A DNA stretch of 64,000 nucleotides from SAT2750 sp964476375. Its GTDB lineage: Bacteria; Planctomycetota; Planctomycetia; Pirellulales; Pirellulaceae. Numbering within the stretch: the first letter of the stretch is position 1; every line of letters starts with the position of its first letter. Positions 35,152 through 43,707 of the stretch are shown here, piece by piece. The DNA lies in contig CAYYZW010000116.1 in NCBI GenBank assembly GCA_964476375.1, positions 1-64,000 of the forward strand, in the 5' to 3' direction. Position numbers and translations under genes: made by a program. A model generated the notes under the pieces. It was not told the origin of the DNA, ran no database searches, and saw only the letters and a program-made list of their open reading frames with translations.

Positions 35152-35985
35152 ATGAATCACCAATTGTGCACACAGGACTGGCACCAGCTCACGCTTGGCC
35201 AGCAGATCCACTCGCTGGAAGTGGAGGGTTACCTGGTCCTGCCGGATCTGCTTGATACAGACCAGGTCGCCCGCCTGAAAGCGGAAACCACCCAGCTGGA
35301 AACCGTCGCGGTCGATTACAGCATCCACCAGCGAGGATGCCCCGGGGTCCAGTTTGTCGGCGGGGCAATCACCGACCTGATTGCCCACCATCCAACCATC
35401 CAGTTCCTTGAAACACTCTTCGGCAACGACGTGGTGATGATGGGTTATGATTATGCCTGCAGCGAGCCCGGGCACCCCGGGATCAGCCTGCACGCCGATG
35501 GCCAGCCATACGGGTCGGCGATCTTTGGCATGCAGGGAAGTGTTCCCTGGATGGTACGGGTACTCTATTACCTGGACGACCTGACTCCCGAGGTCTCACC
35601 GTTTCGTGTTGTTCCCCGCTCCCATCTCTCGATGCACGACGATGCCAATCCTTACCTCCGCTACAAGTCCCACCCGGAAGAAGTGATGGTGACACTCAAG
35701 GCCGGTTCTGCCGTCCTGATTAACCACCGCGTCTTTCATGGAAACTACCCGAACACGGGAGACTGGTCCCGGGAGATGCTGGCGATCGCCTATCGACCGG
35801 CCTGGGCCGGGCCCCAGTCCGATGTGGATCCCTGGGATCCGGAAAAACTTGCCAGCCTGCCCGGGGAAGTCCAGCGCCTGATGACCGATCCGAACCAGCG
35901 CCGCGGGAACTATGACGCGGGAAACAAGCCTCCCGGTATGGCAAGCGAGGCAGCGGGCATCAACCCCAGCCGCTGGGACCGCTAG
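35152..35985 (+). CDS. Phytanoyl-CoA dioxygenase (PhyH) family protein
   Basis: A 277-aa Fe(II)/2-oxoglutarate-dependent oxygenase of the PhyH family. The metal triad is visible: His114-x-Asp116 (SLHADGQ) and distal His196 in NHRVFHGNYPNTG. The FRVVPRSHL segment at ~151-159 is typical of the core strand, and the protein begins with the usual EVEGYLVLPDLLD segment. It carries no signal peptide, so it is cytoplasmic, unlike its neighbours. Bacterial members hydroxylate many small molecules; the substrate is not deducible. It is 33 nt downstream of the phosphoesterase-like gene and converges with the next gene at a 4-nt overlap. Confidence 0.88.
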   Translation: MNHQLCTQDWHQLTLGQQIHSLEVEGYLVLPDLLDTDQVARLKAETTQLETVAVDYSIHQRGCPGVQFVGGAITDLIAHHPTIQFLETLFGNDVVMMGYDYACSEPGHPGISLHADGQPYGSAIFGMQGSVPWMVRVLYYLDDLTPEVSPFRVVPRSHLSMHDDANPYLRYKSHPEEVMVTLKAGSAVLINHRVFHGNYPNTGDWSREMLAIAYRPAWAGPQSDVDPWDPEKLASLPGEVQRLMTDPNQRRGNYDAGNKPPGMASEAAGINPSRWDR

Positions 35986-37340
35986 GCGAGGATATCCTTG
36001 ACCACCCGGCCATCGACATCGGTCAGGCGGTAATCGCGGCCGGCATGGCGGTAGGTCAGTCGCTCGTGGTCCAGCCCCAGCTGGTGCAGGATGGTGGCCT
36101 GGAAGTCATGGACGCCGACCACGTTCTCGGCCACGTCGTCACCCCGCTCGTCGCTGGAACCGTAAACCATGCCCCCCTTGATCCCGGCACCGGCCAGCCA
36201 GGAACTGTAAACGCGCGACCAGTGTCCACGACCATTGGTCCCCGGCGACTGGACATACGGCCCGCGGCCAAACTCGGTCGTGAAGACTACCAGCGTATCC
36301 TCCAGCATACCCCGGGCCTTGAGATCCTTGATCAGGGCGGCGATCGGCTGGTCCACATTGCGGGCCAGGCGATCGTACTTGGTCAGGTTCGCATGGGCAT
36401 CCCAGTTCTTGTCGACGCTGCTGTCACCATCCACCAGTTCGATAAAGCGAACATCCCGCTCGGCCAGTCGCCGGGCTACCAGGCATTGCCAGGCAAAAGA
36501 GCTGGTATCGCCGGGCTCCAGGCCATAAAGCCTGTGGGTCTGGTCGGTCTCGCCGGACAGGTCAAAAGCTTCCGGGGCTGCCAGTTGCATGCCGGCCGCA
36601 GTCTCGAAAGACCGGATACGGGCAGAGAGACTCGAATCGGTCTCCCGTCCCTCGAGATGCTGGCGATTGAAAAACTCGAGCATGTCCAGCTCGGTTTGCT
36701 GCAGTCGGGCCGAACGGGTGCGGCGATGCATATTGGCAATAGGCTCGCTGCCCGGAATGATCCGGGTGCCCTGGTGCAGGACCGGCAGGAAATCTGCACC
36801 CCAGTTCTGACCGCCGCCATAGGGCAGGCCGGGCGAGATGACCATGAAGGAGGGAAGGTTCCTGTTTTCGGTGCCCAGTCCATAGCTGACCCAGGATCCA
36901 AAACTGGGCCGGTTGAACGTGGCTGAACCGGTATGGATACCAATCGTGGCACCAAAATGGTCGCCATTAATGTTCTTCATCGAGCGGATCATGCAGATTT
37001 CGTCGATCACGCTGCCAATATGGGGAAAGAGGTCGCTGACCTGGATTCCGCTTTCTCCATACCGGCGGTACTTCCAGCTGGCTCCCTTGAAATAGTTGTT
37101 CTTGTTGTAGGCCTGGTCGTGGTGCTGATCGAGGTACGGCTTGGGGTCAAAGGTGTCGATATGCGATACGCCGCCGGTCATGAAAAGAAAGATCACCCTT
37201 TTCGCGCGGGCCGGAAAATGGGGCTGCCGTGGAGCGAGTGGATCCTTCCGGTCCCCGGCCATCATCTCCGAGAGCAGACCCGGCAGGATCAGCCCGGCAC
37301 CGGCCAGGGAACGGATCATCTGTCGTCGGTCTGTTTTCAT
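35982..37340 (-). CDS. DUF1501 family exported protein (partner of PSD1 upstream)
   Basis: A 452-aa full-length member. The N-terminus has DRRQMIRSLAGAGLILPGLL, a short Tat-like signal. Landmarks: KRVIFLFMTGGVSHIDTFDPKP, SDLFPHIGSVIDEICMIRS, FTTEFGRGPYVQSPGTNGRGHW and a SSWLAGAGIKGGMVYGSSDE segment. The PSD1 gene ends 18 nt upstream, so the two form a unit. Its metal-motif region (GRGHW) differs from the GRDHW of the other copies. Confidence 0.93.
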   Translation of the reverse strand: MKTDRRQMIRSLAGAGLILPGLLSEMMAGDRKDPLAPRQPHFPARAKRVIFLFMTGGVSHIDTFDPKPYLDQHHDQAYNKNNYFKGASWKYRRYGESGIQVSDLFPHIGSVIDEICMIRSMKNINGDHFGATIGIHTGSATFNRPSFGSWVSYGLGTENRNLPSFMVISPGLPYGGGQNWGADFLPVLHQGTRIIPGSEPIANMHRRTRSARLQQTELDMLEFFNRQHLEGRETDSSLSARIRSFETAAGMQLAAPEAFDLSGETDQTHRLYGLEPGDTSSFAWQCLVARRLAERDVRFIELVDGDSSVDKNWDAHANLTKYDRLARNVDQPIAALIKDLKARGMLEDTLVVFTTEFGRGPYVQSPGTNGRGHWSRVYSSWLAGAGIKGGMVYGSSDERGDDVAENVVGVHDFQATILHQLGLDHERLTYRHAGRDYRLTDVDGRVVKDILA

Positions 37341-37358
37341 GGTTTCACTCGAGAAAAA

Positions 37359-40040
37359 TCAGTCCACAAAGAGAAACTCGTTACTGCTTATCATACCACG
37401 CAGGTAACCGGCCCACGCCTGTTCTTCCCAATCGACATCCTGGCCCTGGAGTCTCCCCACTTCTTCCAGGTAAGCCACCGCCCGGTCAATCTCCTGCTCG
37501 GTTGGTGGCCTGGCAAAGATGAGCTCGTAAGCCCAGCGGACGCGGGTCGCCTGGTCCGCTGAAAGATCGGTCATCCGCCCGGCGATTCCAGCCGCCTGCT
37601 GGTGGGAAAACTCCGAATTCATCAGGAATAGTGCCTGCAGCGTGGTCGTGGTCGACTTTCTTTCCGCCAGGGGGATGTTCCCGTCGGAACCGTCAAACAG
37701 GTCCAGCTGGTCATTCTTCTTGATCCGCTGCTGCATCATGTAGATGCTGCGCCGACGTGTCGGGTAGTTCCCCACGAAGGGCTCGTGCTGGCGGTAAAAG
37801 TAGGTCAGGCGATGGTCAAACGGATGCCGGCCACCGGGCGTCAGGTCGAGCTGGCCGCTGAAGGCCAGAATCGAGTCACGGATCTGCTCGGCATCCAGCC
37901 GCTGCCGGTTGGCCCGCCAGAGAAACTGGTTCGTTGGATCCAGCTCGGAATTTCCCGGGATATCCTCACCCGAGAGCTGGTAGGCCTGGGAAAGCATGAC
38001 CAGGCGGTGCATCTGCTTGATCGACCATCCCTTCTCCATGAAAGAAGCGGCAAGGTAGTCCAGCAAAAGCGGATGAGTGGGAGGGGTCCCCCGCACACCA
38101 AAATCGCTGGTCGTGGTGACCAGGCCACGGCCGAAGTGGTAATGCCAGATGCGATTGACCATCACGCGGGCCGTGAGCGGGTTCTGCGGATTGGCAATCC
38201 AGCCGGCAAGTTCCCGGCGGCCGCTACCAGCCGCATCGTCTGCTAACTTTTCTCCTCCAAGAATCTGCAGGAAACCCCGCCGCACGGTCGCCCCCTGGGC
38301 CTTCCTGTCGGTGCTCCCTCCAAGCTGGATACTGGCATCGTGCGGTGTCCCTTCCTGGATTGCATAGGCAATCTCCAGGTCCGGGAAGGCCTCGGCATGC
38401 GGACGACGCTCCTCGCGCATCGCCAGGACCTCCTGCCACGCCTTCTCACGCGTCCTGGTCGGGTCAGTGATCTTCTTCCGCTGGAAGTCACGGTACTCTT
38501 CCAGCTTGGCCCGTTCCTTATCATTCCAGACCTGCAGTTCCTCGCGGTAGGGCTTGAGGAGCTTGTCCGATTCCTCCTGCCCAATACGGTAGACAAAGTC
38601 CGACCGCCAGGGCCGATGCTCGGCACCGACGTGAGGATAGATCGAGCTGGCAAGGATGCCGTAAAGAGCATAGTAGTCACTGGTCGGAATCGGGTCGAAC
38701 TTGTGGTCATGGCAGCGGGCGCAGGAAATGGTCAGGCCCAAGAACGTCTTGCCGATGTTATCGATCGTGTCCTCGATCGTGATATGTCCGAGGTTCTGGG
38801 GACTGACTCCGATCCGCCGGGAAATGGCAATGAAACCGGTGCCGATTGTCTGCTCCCAGCGTTGATCATCATTGTCCGAAGGCAACAGGTCACCAGCCAG
38901 CTGCTCGCGGATGAACTGATCGTAGGGCTTGTCCTTGTTGAACGAATCAATGACATAGTTGCGGTACTTGTACGCCTCGGGGATGGGAAAGTCCGAGGCA
39001 TCGCCCGCCGTATCGGCGTAACGCGCCAGGTCCAGCCAGTGCCTGCCCCAGCGTTCGCCGTAGTGGCGCGACTCCAGCAGGCGATCTACCAGTCCTGCCA
39101 TCGCCGCATCCGGATCTCGTGACCACTGGGCAAGAAAGTCGTTCACCTCACCTGGTGACGGTGGCAGACCAACCAGGTCATAGGTCGCACGGCGGATCAG
39201 CGTGCGCGGACCCGCCCGACTGCCCTGGACCAGGCCCTGCTCCTTCAAGCGGGCCACGATAAAACGATCCACCGGGTTCGCACTTCGAAGGCCTCGCACC
39301 CGCGGGGGCTCGGGGTGCGCAAGCGGCTGGAAAGACCAGAACTGCCGCTGCTCGTCGGTGATCACGAAATCGGCCGAATCTTGTGGACGCTCGACCCAGT
39401 CAGCACCGTTGCCAATCCACTGGGCAAATTGATCAATCGTGGTCTGGGGCAGTTGTTTCTTGGGCGGCATCTTGATCTTGGCATGCTGGTAACGAATTGC
39501 CTGCATGAGGAGACTTTTCTCCGGATCCCCCGGCACAATGGCCGGGCCGGATTTCCCACCAGCGACAAGGGCCTGCCGGGAATCCGCTCGCAGCCCCCCC
39601 TTGCGGGATGCCGTATCGTGACAGGAAAAACATTCTTTCTTGAGCACCGGGAAAATCTGCTTCTGGAAAAACTCCACACGAGACTCGGGCCAGGGCGCTC
39701 CACTCTTGATCCAGCGGGCCAGGTCCTCCAGCTGGCGATCCTGGAGAGGCTCGCCAGGTGGCATCTTCAGCCGGGGATGGGTGCGGGCAACGGCCTGGAA
39801 AAGGAGGCTCTTGTCCGGATCCCCGGGGACGATCACCGGCCCGGATTTTCCGCCGGTCAGCATGTCCTGGCGGGAATCCAGTCGCAGCCCTCCCTTGCGC
39901 ATCGCCTGGTGGCACTCGAAACAGGCCTTCTTTAAGAGTGGCCGGATCCTCGATTCAAAATGATCCTCTGCCTCACCAGCCAGGAGCTGGCAGGGCAGCA
40001 GCAGTGCGAACAGGACAGGCAGAAGATTCTTCATGGTCAC
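37359..40040 (-). CDS. PSD1 family protein with two tandem cytochrome-c-like domains
   Basis: An 893-aa secreted protein (signal MKNLLPVLFALLLPCQLLAG). Two PSCyt1 haem sites occur in tandem, CFECH (Cys40-His44) and CFSCH (Cys137-His141), each followed by GGLR-DSRQ, a GGKSGPxIVPGDPxKSLL segment and a KMPP loop, so the second looks like an internal duplication. DUF1549 follows (PVDRFIVARLKEQGL, RRATYDLVGLPPSPGE, GERWGRHWLDLARYADTAG, CARCHDHKFDPIP). DUF1553 ends it (TARVMVNRIWHYHFGRGLV, PTHPLLLDYLAAS, LFLMNSEFSHQQA). The standard PSD1 has one such cytochrome domain, as in the copy at 28781. Function is unknown; secreted electron transfer is inferred. Confidence 0.92.
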   Translation of the reverse strand: MTMKNLLPVLFALLLPCQLLAGEAEDHFESRIRPLLKKACFECHQAMRKGGLRLDSRQDMLTGGKSGPVIVPGDPDKSLLFQAVARTHPRLKMPPGEPLQDRQLEDLARWIKSGAPWPESRVEFFQKQIFPVLKKECFSCHDTASRKGGLRADSRQALVAGGKSGPAIVPGDPEKSLLMQAIRYQHAKIKMPPKKQLPQTTIDQFAQWIGNGADWVERPQDSADFVITDEQRQFWSFQPLAHPEPPRVRGLRSANPVDRFIVARLKEQGLVQGSRAGPRTLIRRATYDLVGLPPSPGEVNDFLAQWSRDPDAAMAGLVDRLLESRHYGERWGRHWLDLARYADTAGDASDFPIPEAYKYRNYVIDSFNKDKPYDQFIREQLAGDLLPSDNDDQRWEQTIGTGFIAISRRIGVSPQNLGHITIEDTIDNIGKTFLGLTISCARCHDHKFDPIPTSDYYALYGILASSIYPHVGAEHRPWRSDFVYRIGQEESDKLLKPYREELQVWNDKERAKLEEYRDFQRKKITDPTRTREKAWQEVLAMREERRPHAEAFPDLEIAYAIQEGTPHDASIQLGGSTDRKAQGATVRRGFLQILGGEKLADDAAGSGRRELAGWIANPQNPLTARVMVNRIWHYHFGRGLVTTTSDFGVRGTPPTHPLLLDYLAASFMEKGWSIKQMHRLVMLSQAYQLSGEDIPGNSELDPTNQFLWRANRQRLDAEQIRDSILAFSGQLDLTPGGRHPFDHRLTYFYRQHEPFVGNYPTRRRSIYMMQQRIKKNDQLDLFDGSDGNIPLAERKSTTTTLQALFLMNSEFSHQQAAGIAGRMTDLSADQATRVRWAYELIFARPPTEQEIDRAVAYLEEVGRLQGQDVDWEEQAWAGYLRGMISSNEFLFVD

Positions 40041-40147
40041 ACGGGGCAGGCAAGAAAGAATGCAAGTCGAATCATGTTTCAGGCATGCAGGACTCTCCTG
40101 TACATCGTATCCTAGAAGAGAAGTCCCTGGAAACCGGTGTTCTAACC

Positions 40148-41869
40148 ATGGTCCGTTATTGCCTCTTTCTCGCTATTCTTGCCGGGTTATCCGCCCCGGT
40201 CTGTGGCCAGCAGCCGGTGACAGGGGAGCGGGTAACACGGCCCCTGGCAAGCAAGTTATTTCGTCACCAGTACACGATTTACGATCCTTCCTTTTGCGGC
40301 GCCCAGGCCTGCGTTGATTTCGATGGCAACGGCACCCGGGAACTGCTCTATGCATCCCGGGAAACAGGCAACCTGCAGCTCCTGAACGCCGCCGATGGAA
40401 CGATCCGCTGGAGCAGGACGCTGGCGGGCAAGCAGCAGACGGTCAGCGTTTTTGACCTGGACCAGGACGGCCAGTTCGAGATCCTCTACTCCGTCTCCGG
40501 CCCCGGCCACCTTTACCTGCTGGATCCGGCCGGCACACTTCTGCGGCAATACGATTCGGAGGATCACAAGCTGGGTAACTCGGCGGTCATCCTGGATGCC
40601 GACGGAGATGGGGTCCTGGACGGTTTTTTTGGCTCCCGCAGCCGTTTCCTGATCCGCATGGACATGAAAAAGTTCACACTGCACAGCCGCAGGTCCGGCT
40701 GGGTGCAGTGCGGCTGTTACACGTCCGCCATGGATGTCGACCGCGATGGCCGCTGGGACATGTTCGCCGGCAGCGGGGACGACCATGCAATCAAGGGAAG
40801 CTTCCATCGTTATGACCCGGTGACCCTCAAGTCGAAATGGAGCTTCGAGACCAATGACAATGCGTCCAGTGCCGATGCGGTCCTGGTCGACATCGATGGC
40901 GATGGCACGGTGGAGATCCTCAAGTCGGTGGATAATTACAAGAAGGATGACGCCCACGATGCTGTTTATGCATTTAAAGCCGACGGCACATTGCTCTGGA
41001 AAGTGGAAGGACTCAGTGGCGAGGACACGCCCAATGCTGCCGACCTGGACGGGGACGGGTCGGTCGAGATCATCGGCATGACCTTCGGCGGCGAGGTCTA
41101 CTGTCTGGATGCGCATGGACAATTCAAATGGCGACGCGACCTGCGACCGAAACTGGACGATGGCCAGCACATGTACATGTGCCCGATCCTCTGTGACCTG
41201 GACGGCGACGCCGAACTGGAAATACTGGCCATGACCCACGGGCAGTACTCCCCCACGCCAGGCCAGAAACCGACCGCCCGGCTCTCGGCCCTGGACGCCC
41301 GCGGACACGTGCTGGATGAACTGGACCTGGGGGAGGCACGCTACTGGGGGCATGCCCTGGTTAGCAACGTGGACGAGGATCCCGCCAGTGAACTGGTCAT
41401 CTCCGGTTACGGGGGGATGGATGTGTTTGAGCTCGGGGGAGTCGGGCCACAAACCGAGCACTTCCAGCGGCGGCGCAGCTACCAGCGGCTGAACGTGATC
41501 CCCTGGGCCTACCAGGACAGCTACTTTATCGAGCGGGGAATCCGTGAGCAGGTCACCAACCGAACGGATGACCTGGTCCTGGCCCGGAAAGACAAGGCTT
41601 ACGTCCCCGGCGGCCGATTTACTACGCAGTTACTGACGCTGCCACCCGGCTGCCATTTTTCGCAACTGGATTACTCGACCGACACGCCGCCGGGAACCAC
41701 GATCACCGTCAACCTGCTCGACAGCACGGGGAACGTGATCCACAAGTCGCTTGCCAGCGGCAGATCCCTGTCCATCAAGCAGGCTGTGAAGCTCGAGTTT
41801 CTCTTCTCCAGCACCGATCCAGGGCAGACCCCCCGGCTGGACGATTACTCGCTCCGCTTTGATCGCTAG
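40148..41869 (+). CDS. FG-GAP/VCBS repeat beta-propeller protein, secreted
   Basis: A 573-aa protein with a Sec signal (VRYCLFLAILAGLSAPVCG). Integrin-like FG-GAP repeats with calcium-binding D-x-D-G-N-G/D-x-D-G-D-G loops recur: DFDGNGTRE, DLDQDGQFE, DADGDGVLD, DVDRDGRWD, DIDGDGTVE, DLDGDGSVE, DLDGDAELE, DEDPASE. The last ~120 residues form a separate beta domain. Start 40148 is set by the signal peptide; the frame is open far upstream but lacks it. It is transcribed divergently from the PSD1 gene across 107 nt. Its 3' end faces a fragment of a sulfatase gene. A cell-surface binding role is likely. Confidence 0.88.
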   Translation: MVRYCLFLAILAGLSAPVCGQQPVTGERVTRPLASKLFRHQYTIYDPSFCGAQACVDFDGNGTRELLYASRETGNLQLLNAADGTIRWSRTLAGKQQTVSVFDLDQDGQFEILYSVSGPGHLYLLDPAGTLLRQYDSEDHKLGNSAVILDADGDGVLDGFFGSRSRFLIRMDMKKFTLHSRRSGWVQCGCYTSAMDVDRDGRWDMFAGSGDDHAIKGSFHRYDPVTLKSKWSFETNDNASSADAVLVDIDGDGTVEILKSVDNYKKDDAHDAVYAFKADGTLLWKVEGLSGEDTPNAADLDGDGSVEIIGMTFGGEVYCLDAHGQFKWRRDLRPKLDDGQHMYMCPILCDLDGDAELEILAMTHGQYSPTPGQKPTARLSALDARGHVLDELDLGEARYWGHALVSNVDEDPASELVISGYGGMDVFELGGVGPQTEHFQRRRSYQRLNVIPWAYQDSYFIERGIREQVTNRTDDLVLARKDKAYVPGGRFTTQLLTLPPGCHFSQLDYSTDTPPGTTITVNLLDSTGNVIHKSLASGRSLSIKQAVKLEFLFSSTDPGQTPRLDDYSLRFDR

Positions 41870-41875
41870 GTGGCC

Positions 41876-41995
41876 GGACTCTTTCTCGGCAAAACCAATC
41901 TCGGCGGCCGAGGCCCAGGGGCCATCGCTGACCTCCGAGCGTGCCCGGATCCTGACGTACCGCCCAGCGACCCGCCGGGACAGCTTCACCTGCTG
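41876..41995 (-). pseudogene. Fragment of a sulfatase gene 3' end (direct repeat, copy A)
   Basis: These 120 nt match 43708-43827 at 114 of 120 positions in the same orientation. The match covers the last ~38 codons (F5/8-type domain tail) of the sulfatase gene at 43711-45603. The reading frame is retained (KLSRRVAGRYVRIRA...), but the stop codon TAG has become GAG, and nothing of the rest of the gene is present. It is therefore a detached, non-functional gene end. The two copies bracket the selenoprotein cassette. Confidence 0.92.
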
Positions 41996-42016
41996 CCATC
42001 CCGCTGCGCCCGTTCC

Positions 42017-43336
42017 TTACCACCCGTAATTGCGCAAAAAGAGCGGCGGCAGCTGTTCGGCCGCATTGTCGCCCGCCAGATCGATGGCGAGTCCCATGGG
42101 ACCGGGTCCAAAATCGAGAAACTGCAGACGGCCATTGTAGGCATTGCCACCCCACCGCTCTGTAGCACCGACCATTTCAAAGCTGACAAACTTTTCCGCC
42201 TTTTGATCATAGACCGCATAGCCCTCAAGTTGGGCAGCCACTCCGCGGGATTGAACTGCGGGAATCCCTGGACCGGGACGGTTCCATTTTCCTTCCACAT
42301 GAACTCCGTTGTGGGTTTCTGACGAACGCGTCTGACCTTCATACCGAAGGACTACAAGTTCGCCCTTCACCTCAAGTACCTCCGCCGTCAAATCGGCCTG
42401 CTCTACCGCCTCCGGCGGATAGGGCGATGTGTGGCCCCGCACCAAGTCAACAAAATGAAAGCGAACCAGTCGTGCCACGACCTCCCGCGGAACTTTATGT
42501 TTCGCCCCGACCACTATCTCCCCTGGCAGAAAGGTCCGCGCCTCCGTTTTTCGGAACCAAGCGTAATCCTGGTTGTACATCTTGCGATGGACCTCCTCAC
42601 CTTTGAATTGTGTCGGATCCGGCAAAGGCAAATCGCGACAGATCACCCTCAGCACCAGGCCGTCCTCGGGGTACTGCCTTTTCTCCTGTTCTTTGGACAA
42701 CTCAGCAACGGCCTCGGCAAAGACCTCCTTCGTCATCAGCCGCTCGGCAGGAGAAATACTGTGCCATTTCTCCAGTCCTTCCCTGAGCACTTTCTCGGCT
42801 TTCTCCGGATCCCGCGGGGCTTCGTGAGACCCGGCCAACAGCAGACCACTGGGCGTGGCGACAAACATTCCCTGGTAGGAATAACTGTCATTGCACTGCG
42901 TCTTCACTCTTCTCACGAGCCGACTCTCGAAACTCATGTTCGTCTTCTCGTCGAGATTCGCGCCCGGCCGCTCGATCGAGTCCCCCACAGGTACCAACTT
43001 CTGGCACAAAGCCTGAATGACAGGTACGGTCCAGACAACCTGCCTGGAATTTACGCCGTTGCCTCACGTACACCCCAGTGGGTGGCCATTCATCAGGTAG
43101 ATCATGACCGGCTGGTCCCGCCGCTGCGCCTCGACGATCCCTTGCAGAACGGAAGTCCGCCAGGAAATCCTCTGATAGGATGCTTCGCTGCTATTCAGCA
43201 CCACAAGCTTGCGCAACTTTGCCTGTTCAGCCGACAACTTTGGCTTTGTCACCGCCGTGGCGTCATCTGCCCACGAATCGACACCTGCAAACAGTGACAT
43301 AAAGGTCAGTATTGAAGCGAAAATGAAATGTCTCAT
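42017..43336 (-). CDS. Probable selenoprotein: secreted thioredoxin-like protein with in-frame TGA (Sec91)
   Basis: Read through one TGA at 43066-43064, this is a 439-aa protein; without read-through it stops at 90 aa. The same frame continues for 348 sense codons after the TGA. Start 43336 has AAGGAG 6-7 nt upstream, then a signal peptide (MRHFIFASILTFMSLFAGVDSWA). Residues ~75-120 match the start of a thioredoxin-like fold: strand QPVMIYLMNG, then the redox position GCT-U-G (Cys89, Sec91), a helix, and strand KLVPVGD; the later YQGMFVATPSGLLLAG corresponds to the cis-Pro-side strands. Residues ~200-439 are unrecognised. The TGA is followed by a SECIS-like hairpin. The cassette is more AT-rich than its surroundings and bounded by a 120-bp repeat. 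The alternative is a nonsense-mutated pseudogene, but the downstream frame shows no decay. Confidence 0.72.
43021..43071 (-). promoter_or_regulatory. Putative bacterial SECIS element just after the in-frame TGA
   Basis: The minus-strand RNA after TGA (43066-43064) has 15 nt, then TCCAGGCAGGTTGTCTGGA (43048-43030). This folds into a 7-bp stem (UCCAGGC/GUCUGGA, one G-U pair) with an AGGUU loop. The loop begins 22 nt after the UGA and has G at its second position, within the 16-37 nt window and loop rule of the bacterial SECIS model; the E. coli fdhF SECIS also shows a GGU loop. An outer GUACG (43071-43067, just before the UGA) can pair with CGUAC (43028-43024), closing a larger structure. SelB dependence is inferred. 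Confidence 0.68.
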
Positions 43337-43506
43337 GCGTCTCTCCTTTTGTCGCTGGACCATCCTTTGCCGACGTCGCGCCAAACCCTCTCAAGAATTT
43401 CCTCATCCTCATCTGTCAGGTCAATCCCCTCCTCTGCTCTCTCATACGGCGCTTCATCTACCGTTTCATGGATCGAATCCGGCGGATTTCTGAAGGGAGT
43501 TTTCAT
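43333..43506 (-). CDS. Small acidic protein, 57 aa, coupled to the selenoprotein gene
   Basis: An open frame too short for ordinary gene finders. It begins at ATG 43506 with AAGGGA about 10 nt upstream and ends at TGA 43335-43333, overlapping the selenoprotein ATG (ATGA), so the two are translationally coupled. The peptide is acidic in the middle (GIDLTDEDEEILERVWRDVG) and basic at its C-terminus (SDKRRDA), with no signal peptide or Cys. I do not recognise a family. A regulatory or chaperone role for the following gene is only a guess. The frame content and ATGA overlap support it as real. Confidence 0.6.
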   Translation of the reverse strand: MKTPFRNPPDSIHETVDEAPYERAEEGIDLTDEDEEILERVWRDVGKGWSSDKRRDA

Positions 43507-43707
43507 CGATCAATATCCCTTACCGCAGATGTCGACAGCGTTAGGCGATGCTGAGAACACCAAGACCGAGCGCTGTTTTTTTTACAGCGTGATCCTCAAC
43601 AAATCAATTGAAATTCTGGTCGCGAAGGTCGTCGCAGATCACAATCTCAATTCTTTTTCGGTGGGCAGCAGGAACCTCAACCAGTGGCCGGCTCGATTCC
43701 CGCTGGG
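43507..43707. other. AT-rich spacer between the selenoprotein operon and the sulfatase stop
   Basis: About 200 nt, noticeably more AT-rich than the flanks, presumably with the promoter of the minus-strand small-protein/selenoprotein unit. A 6-bp hairpin (CGCTGT/ACAGCG, 43571-43589) with a poly-T (plus strand) loop lies in it. No open frame or clear -35/-10 pair was found. Confidence 0.4.

Noticed and set aside
43064..43066. In-frame TGA as a simple nonsense mutation or sequencing error in a pseudogene.
   Set aside because: Kept as the alternative, but the downstream frame of 348 codons is undamaged, the stop sits exactly at the redox position, and a SECIS-like hairpin follows.
43333..43384. 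Start of the thioredoxin-like gene at 43384, 16 codons upstream.
   Set aside because: The segment before Met at 43336 is Arg/Gln-rich, has no signal peptide, and overlaps the small acidic gene; 43336 has AAGGAG and begins the signal peptide.
43571..43589. Poly-T hairpin (CGCTGT-T7-ACAGCG) as terminator of the sulfatase gene.
   Set aside because: The T-stretch is the loop, not the tail, and on the minus strand it becomes an A-loop; no T-run follows the stem.
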